64,000 bases of DNA from assembly GCA_017979445.1 (NCBI GenBank), contig CM030705.1:8878679-8942678 (forward strand), in the 5' to 3' direction. The translations under genes and the position numbers were made by a program. Shown here piece by piece: positions 58,065-64,000 of this stretch. The notes below the pieces were generated by a model, which saw only the letters and a list, made by a program, of their open reading frames with translations, ran no database searches and was not told the origin of the DNA. Position 1 is the first letter of the stretch; each line of letters begins with the position of its first letter. The stretch comes from Akebia trifoliata (lineage: Eukaryota; Streptophyta; Magnoliopsida; Ranunculales; Lardizabalaceae).

Positions 58065-58754
58065 ATATATATATATATATATAGGGTCAGGTTCAAACGA
58101 CAACCATTTCAACACACATATAGACAACGTGTTTTGTCTGATATGGGCAAAAATGTTTGGAATGGGCTGATTTTTTATGAGGATGATCTCTGTGGTGAGA
58201 TCATCCTTGCCAAAATCAGCTCAATATGAAACTTCTAGACCATCCAATTTTTGTAAATCAATTTTGATGGGGTTACAAGTTTTGGAATGGGATGATTTTT
58301 TGTCAGGATGATCCCCTCATCACAGAGATCATCCTCACAAAAAAATCAGCCCATTCCAAACATTTTTGCCCATATAAGACAAACACGTTGTCTATATGTG
58401 TGTCGCAATGTGTGTTGCAGGAACCCGACCCATATATATATATAAACATGGGTTAGAAGTTTTGGAATGGGCTGATTTTTGGTGAGGATGATCTCTACGG
58501 TGAGGAGATCATCGTCACCAAAAATCAGCCCATTCCAAAACTTCTAACCCATGTTTACAAGTTGAAAAATCGTGGACCGTCCATTTTTTGTAAACTGTTT
58601 TTTATGGGGTCAGAAGTTTAGGAACGGGCTGATTTTTGGTGATAATGATCTCCTTCACCGTAGAGATCATCCTCACCAAAAATCAGCCCATTCCAAAACC
58701 TCTAACTCATGTTTTGCCAAAAAGTTTGCCATTGAACGCTCCCCATATATATAT

Positions 58755-59153
58755 GGTGCGGTTCATGGGACATATGTAAAAACACATGTAAAAACAATGG
58801 TTTTTCTAAATATGGGTTAGAGATTTTTGAATTGAGCTGATTTTTTGCAAGGATGGTCATTATGATGAGAAGATCATCCTCACAAAAAATCAGCTCAATC
58901 TGAAATTTATAAATCCATCAAGAAGTGATTTACAATTATTGGCAAAAATTGGCAAAAACTGGACAGTTCACATTCTAAATCACTTTTAATGGGGTTAGAA
59001 GTTTCAGATTGGACTTTTTTTTTTTTTTTCCAGATGATCTTCGCATCATAGAGATCATCCTCACAAAAAATCAGCTCAGTCCAAAACTTCTAACCCAAAT
59101 TTTGAAAATTTATTAGCATTCTATTATTTTTTCATGTCCCTTGATCCGTTCCC
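58755..59153. mobile_element. Array element, type D, diverged
   Basis: 399 bp. The ends GGTGCGGTTCATGGGACAT and ATGTCCCTTGATCCGTTCCC carry a fourth end type, and the core is more eroded than in types A-C. It closes the array, 413 bp from the PRP40 stop codon. Confidence 0.8.
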
Positions 59154-59565
59154 ATATATATCGGCAACAGGAATTTACATATTAGAGTTGTAAATCTAAG
59201 AACTGCATATAGCTTATACTTGAGGGGGAAAAAATAGCTGGCCAACCTGATCCCCAAAATGTTTCCATAATTAAGAGACCACCTATCTTTTTCTGAACTG
59301 CTTTTTGGAGGGAACTTCCGAAAGTCAAAAGCTATCATGTATTCTAACACCACTTCAATTGGACATTTCTAATGCACTAAATGATGTAATTAATTGGACA
59401 AAAGGATAGATTCAAAGAAAAAACAAAAAACAATATGAAAACTAATCACAAAATCTATCTAGCGGATCTACCAAAATAAGCTGTGAAACAGCAACATCTT
59501 GCCAACGAAGAGGTGAAAAAAGAGACAAAAATGAATAGTGATCTGTAAGGATAGAATACAAGGAA

Positions 59566-62500
59566 CTACCGTATTTCTCCATCCTCTCCAAGTTCCCCAT
59601 CCTCGAGCTCCTCATAAGAACCATTTTTACGTGAACCATCTCGGTAGTCTCTCTTGTGTCTCTTATGCCTGCTTTCTCCATCAGATTCTGGTGTATATGC
59701 ATGCTGTTCAAGATATAACATTAAAAAATTACAATTTTTTTTCACAATTGCAACAGAATTTTTTTTTAAAAATGCAGGTTTTAATTTCCATTAGGAATAA
59801 TCAACAATTAAGAAGTGAACGCATGGGTATACCTTTCTTGATTTTTTGTGGTCACTGCCATGCCTACGTGACTTCTTGGAATCATCTTTTTCAGGGCTTA
59901 AGTCCTCTGCAGCACTTTGATGTCGCTTCCGGTGCTTCCTATCCTTGTCCTTTTCCCTTCTTCTGTCCTCCTTCACATCAGTTACATCAACATTTTCACT
60001 CTCTGATTCGTCCTTCTTAGATCGCTCCCTTCCCTTCTGTCTTTCACGCTCCCTCTCTTTTTCCTTCCGTTCTTTTTCCTTTCTCTTCTCCTTCTCCTCT
60101 CTCTCTTTTTCCTTCTTTGCCTAAAGATTTAAGTTTGGATATCACAACTTAACTACATGATTTTTTCAAGACTACATAAATATTGCCCAACCCAGCAACA
60201 AAAATGGCACCACTGGTGGAATAAAATTTTCTTCATACAAGTACAATCAAAAAATTTAAATGTCCTTGATGGAAGGTACCGATGTCAAAAAAAAATTTAA
60301 TATTGGAAAACATAACAGGTAGAAATAAAATAAAATAAAATCATTTTCATGCAACAAAACCGGAGAAAATAACAGTAGACATTAAAAAATTCAGGTTTAC
60401 AATTTAATGAATAGAACGCGTTTTCAAACTGCTTTTTTATGATGGTATGGGGTTTTGAACTCGGGCCAATGATATTAACAATGACAAACTTTACAAACTT
60501 ACCATGTTGGCACCTTCATGTTTTCTAAACTTTTCTCTCCCTTTTCTTTTAAAAAATTGTGTTGGGCACCCTAGCAACACTCTAGTATCACAGTATCATG
60601 CTGATGAGGAGTGGGTACCATGCGCAAGTGATAGAGCTTCCATCTGACATGGGAATTAATTCAACATTTAATGTGGAAGATCTTGTGCCATTTCAAGGGT
60701 CAACAATACCACCAATAATTTTTCTTATGATCATCACACTAACTATTCTACTTCTATTTCTGACCCAACCCATGTCCCATGGCATTTTCCATCACAAAGT
60801 CCCATAACTTTGCCTCCTACACCTATTATACCTCAAAAGCACAAAGAAATTGAGGATGTCTTGGATCGTCAAGTGGTTTTAACCCGGCATGGAGGATATC
60901 AAAAATTTCTTGTTAAGTAGAAAAACAGGTCACATTCATATTGCACTTGGATTACAGACACAGAGTTACAAAAGATTGACCCAGATCTCTTGGAGCGATA
61001 CCATAGTTTTATTTCGCCAAAGGCGAAATTTTCCTAGTCAAGGTTAGTTGATGGGGAAATCAGATCATCAACCTCTAAATATTACCATAGGAGGAGGAAA
61101 ACACAAGCTTCCTTGTGGATTGGTGATAGATACGGAGAAGACTTGAAGACCTCATGTGCAAGATCTTTTGAAGACTCCACATTGGAGAGTGCATGTGGGT
61201 TGCATTTGGATCGAGGAATTGTTGGTTGAATTAGAATTGTAGTTAGTTCGATGGTCATGCATCACATGCTGATCTACAAGCATATGGGGAAAGATTTTTG
61301 ACATGGATATTGTGATGCTGCCACTCAATATTCAGACAAATATTGAGACATGTTTTCAGCTATTATGTAGATACACGATGACGAGTGCTACGTGTGTATC
61401 ACCCCAATTATACCTTCCTTTTTTTGCCGGGTCACAGCTACACTTCATTAACAAAAAAAGACACGGGGAACAAAAATGAAGGAAAGACAATCACATGGCA
61501 AAGGAAAGCTCACTCCATAAGAAGGGAAATCTTTATGAGCACCCCCTTACCGAAAACAATGACCCAACTTATTAGTTTAGTTGGTAAGGCGTGTAGTGTG
61601 TTGTTCCCACGTCCTAAGTTTAAATACCCTTGAACCCACTTTCACCCTACTAACCACTAACCCTTTACCTATCGGGGGAAAAAATTTGACCCAACCCATT
61701 GAAAAACAAAGAGAGTGAAATGCTCACAAAAGATACCAAGGTGCACAACATATTTAAATACTTAGGGTGCGTCACAACACACGCGGGTTGTTTAAGATCC
61801 CATGTTTGGAAGGGTCATTTAACCCTCGGTATCAACTTTCAAGAGTCGAACTCCTGATACTCCTAACTCTCACCATGAACTCTCATGTTTCAAACACACC
61901 CTTAATAGTACATACTTTATATATGTACCATATACTTGTAAAACGCCATTATTTCAGAATTATATCTGTGAATATTCGAAATGAATTGTACAGACATTTC
62001 AGTGTGTTGTGTTAAGTTTAGCACTTCACATCTACAACTGACAGTGTAGTGTCCATAGAATTCATCCAGCCCGCCTCATTCAAAATCATGTCCAAGTAGC
62101 AACACTGAAAAGTGAATTCAGCACCATTCACACCAAAAATAAGTATGTACCCATAATTTTGCAGTCACTGTTGAGCATAGTTTTGCAGGAAACTAACTGA
62201 GGAAAAAAAATACTAAACTCCAAAATACTGTTTTCAGTTGGTGCTCCATGCAATATTGCACAAACTTTCAAATAGATGCATCAAATATGGATGAAGAAAC
62301 CATTGTAGAATCGATAATCATGAATATGCAACTAGTCCAGAATCTAATGACGGGTAACACTAAAAAAGTTGGAACAATTAAGATAGGCAAATACCTTCTC
62401 TTCCTCTCGCTTCCGTTCCTTCTCTTTAACCTTCTCTTTCAAAACTGTGATGTATTCCTCAAAGATCTCTCTCCTGAAGCTCTCATCCTCAATGGATCTA

Positions 62501-62906
62501 ACAAGTGAATGCCACAAAGGATGATATTAACAACCAACGTTTGATAATTATAATCACAAACAATGAGGTATGAATAATAGATACAGAATACCTGTACTCC
62601 TGACTGTCTTCAAATAGTGGCTTGCAATCCTCCCATTTTGAAGACGCAGTTATTTCCTACAACAAGGTAACACACAATCAAGAAATCTGGTTACACAAAC
62701 TGCCATTCATTACTTCTTAAAAAAAAAACTGGCATTCTTTCACCAACCATTGCAGAGTGAAAATGTGAATATCATGGTTTAACACACTTTTGCCATACCT
62801 TGATGGAGTACAATAGATCAGAGAAGCCATCTGCCAGACGTTGACGTTTTTTAGCCTCTTTCTCCTCCTTCTCCTTGATCCTATCTATCAGCTCATCAAA
62901 AACAAG
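59566..62906 (-). CDS. PRP40: PRP40-type splicing factor, C-terminal exons (partial)
   Basis: Five exons read on the minus strand: 62906-62799, 62656-62592, 62497-62395, 60120-59833 and 59703-59566 (TAG at 59566-59568). All splice sites are GT-AG and phases agree. The first three encode part of the FF-domain region: [51 protein letters not shown] and [16 protein letters not shown]. The fourth is a Lys/Glu/Arg-rich charged helix, and the last ends [19 protein letters not shown] ... [15 protein letters not shown]. This tail is characteristic of plant PRP40A. PRP40 is a U1 snRNP-associated nuclear protein that bridges the 5' splice site, the branch-point complex and the RNA polymerase II tail through N-terminal WW domains; those and most FF domains lie beyond the right edge. 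The array ends about 410 bp past the stop codon. Confidence 0.93.
60451..60514 (-). repeat. tRNA-like (SINE-like) repeat
   Basis: The minus strand has GTGCCAACATGGTAAGTTTG ... GCCCGAGTTCAAAACCCC, with box-A/box-B-like spacing similar to the copy at 40974. Confidence 0.4.
60590..61060 (+). pseudogene. Ty3/gypsy chromovirus 3' end relic (integrase tail, chromodomain)
   Basis: Plus-strand translation gives the end of a chromovirus integrase ([19 protein letters not shown]) and then a chromodomain-like stretch ([41 protein letters not shown]). A stop replaces the conserved tryptophan of KWK. It is antisense to PRP40 and degenerate. Confidence 0.8.
61568..61632 (+). repeat. tRNA-like (SINE-like) repeat
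   Basis: TTATTAGTTTAGTTGGTAAG ... CCTAAGTTTAAATACCC is a plus-strand, eroded copy of the same A-box/B-box-like module. Confidence 0.35.
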
Positions 62907-64000
62907 CTGCAAACAGATTAGAACATCAAATTAGAATGTCAAAGTCACAGCAAGCATGAAAACATCAAAAGTAAGTTACAAAAGACTTGGAATAATATGA
63001 CAGAAGTCACCAACAATAATACGATTGTTGATTATTTATAAAATAAAGAAATGTACAAGACCACCGAGTAGCTTTTCATAGAATGGGAGAATATTTTGTA
63101 AGGGTTTCTGAGTTCTTAGGAGGAAAGATTTTGCGAGAAAGTGGAACTATGTTTATCCATAGTCCTAGTTGAAAGTCCAGTCACCAGTGCCTAGTCATAC
63201 AATTTTATTTTTATTTTTATCTAATAGGTAATTTTTCCTTAAGTTTCCTAATTTTAATCATTTAATATGATATATTCAAGTTAATGATCCATAAAAAGTA
63301 CAATCTTCTACGCAAATCCTTACTTATCTAATGAATCGGAGAGTAACTAATGATCCTAATAAATTTAAGAAATAATAAAAACTTTCTAACTCTAACCATC
63401 TACTGCAACGTAAGGTACCCCAGTTGGGGTCCCTGACATGATATAAAGTTTTATACTTTTCATAATGTTTCAGCCCAGATTTTATTGCCTCGGCCAAAAG
63501 ATCGGAACGAAATATTGACTTGAATCCATTGAATGTTTTGGGAATGTTTTGAATTGTTTCTGAATGTTTCAGTCGGGAGCCCAAGCATTGCATTGAAACA
63601 AGATTTTAAGCTTGGCCTAGATATGCTTGTTGGTTTTGAAGATGTTTCTGCTCTAAGAATCAACCTCTTTGGATGTAGATTTGGGATACTTCATACTTCA
63701 TTAATGTGGAACGCAACTAATGATGAGAATTACTACAATTTTATTTCACCAATGGCAAAATCTTCCCAGTCAAGGAGAATTGATGGAGACATCAAATATT
63801 GAAGAGTTGATTTTAATTTTTATTTAGTTTTCTATTTTAAGACTTTAATTTTATGTTTTTTGAACTTATTTTGATGTTTTATTAGCCTATGATGTTAGTA
63901 TAGGTATTAGGGGGTACTTTGGTAACTTTATATTGATTTTTTAATGAATTTTCATAGGCTGAAAATTCAAGGGAAATAAAGGTACTGGATTGGGACATAG
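62907..64000 (-). other. PRP40 intron, partial, upstream exons outside
   Basis: From the acceptor of the first visible exon (TTTGCAG|CTTG) to the window end there is no further exon-like sequence, so the intron exceeds 1.09 kb. The region at 63700-64000 holds retroelement debris. Confidence 0.75.
63690..64000 (+). pseudogene. Second chromovirus-like 3' end relic
   Basis: NFISPMAKSSQSRRIDGDIK (about 63739-63798) matches the stretch after the chromodomain of the relic at 61 kb ([18 protein letters not shown]), and the nucleotide sequence agrees as well. The downstream T-rich sequence to the window edge could be the start of its 3' LTR, but no border can be fixed. Confidence 0.45.

Larger units (their letters stand above)
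51813..59153. repeat. Array of about 17 nested-palindrome elements in (TA)n
   Basis: Elements of typically 350-383 bp lie end to end, separated by TA repeats. Each starts GG(G) after a TA tract and ends CC(C) before the next. Within one element, an outer inverted repeat encloses two inner hairpins, each made of GGTTAGAAGTTTTGGAATG + GCTGATTTTTGGTGAGGATG and its reverse complement. A short unique centre (GTGGACCGTCCATTTTTTG) lies between the two hairpins. Borders read: 51813-51952, 51960-52160, 52167-52488, 52597-52978, 53013-53393, 53423-53802, 53843-55330, 55342-55694, 55707-56086, 56097-56474, 56495-56874, 56896-57276, 57310-57692, 57712-58064, 58084-58431, 58445-58744, 58755-59153. The first three are decayed and the sixteenth lacks its left end. 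No transposase is present. Confidence 0.93.
60121..62394 (-). other. PRP40 intron with retroelement debris
   Basis: A 2.27 kb intron between the FF-region exon and the charged-helix exon. It contains a chromovirus relic (60590-61060), a tRNA-like repeat on each side of it, and otherwise AT-rich DNA. Confidence 0.85.

Noticed and set aside
51813..59153. CRISPR-like or satellite array
   Set aside because: The repeats are 350-380 bp inverted structures with variable ends joined by TA tracts. They are not short direct repeats with spacers, and the DNA is plant nuclear.
59442..60020. Open frames on both strands near the PRP40 3' end, including a 160-codon plus-strand one
   Set aside because: The real coding sequence is the minus-strand PRP40 exons 59566-59703 and 59833-60120. 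The plus-strand frame is their shadow and ignores the splice sites.

Overview
This is nuclear DNA from a flowering plant. The evidence is spliced genes with plant-only protein families (ACR ACT-repeat protein, SABATH methyltransferase, group-S bZIP, PHLOEM PROTEIN 2-LIKE A10), plant Ty1/copia and Ty3/gypsy elements, hAT and Mutator-type MITEs, and AT-rich intergenic DNA full of microsatellites. It looks like a eudicot or early-diverging angiosperm; the species cannot be fixed from the sequence alone.

Layout. 1-10.6 kb is a three-level nest of LTR retrotransposons. A very old copia element on the minus strand (1-3826) was entered by a second minus-strand copia (3827-10548, target duplication GCCCG). 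That element was in turn split by a 1.69 kb solo LTR (7249-8936, target duplication CCTTT). 11.1-16.3 kb is a six-exon minus-strand ACR-type ACT-domain gene with one GC-AG intron. 16.5-27.8 kb is mostly intergenic, holding a small intronless gene for a basic 65-aa protein (23.0 kb), a plastid-trnfM-like pseudo-tRNA (19.9 kb), an RNase H relic (20.2 kb) and several MITEs. 27.9-29.9 kb is a three-exon SABATH methyltransferase (+). 31.36-32.57 kb is an intronless PHLOEM PROTEIN 2-LIKE A10-type gene (+). 35.3-36.07 kb is a two-exon gene for a 60-aa membrane protein (-). 44.9-45.4 kb is an intronless bZIP factor (+). 51.8-59.2 kb is an array of about 17 end-to-end nested-palindrome elements in (TA)n. 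59.57-62.9 kb is the 3' end of a PRP40 splicing-factor gene (-); its 5' exons lie beyond the right edge.

The genes are unrelated to each other and do not form a pathway. The unusual material is the repetitive DNA. The 7.3 kb palindromic array contains modules that share an inner hairpin core but carry several different terminal sequences, all joined at TA microsatellites, with one enlarged 1.49 kb member that carries non-palindromic internal DNA. Separately, eight short foldback elements with 9-bp target duplications (four perfect, four with one mismatch) are spread over 17.9-50.6 kb; most share a hairpin apex although their arms have diverged.

Limits: gene models come from reading frames and splice signals, without transcripts. 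Family names come from recognised motifs, without database searches.
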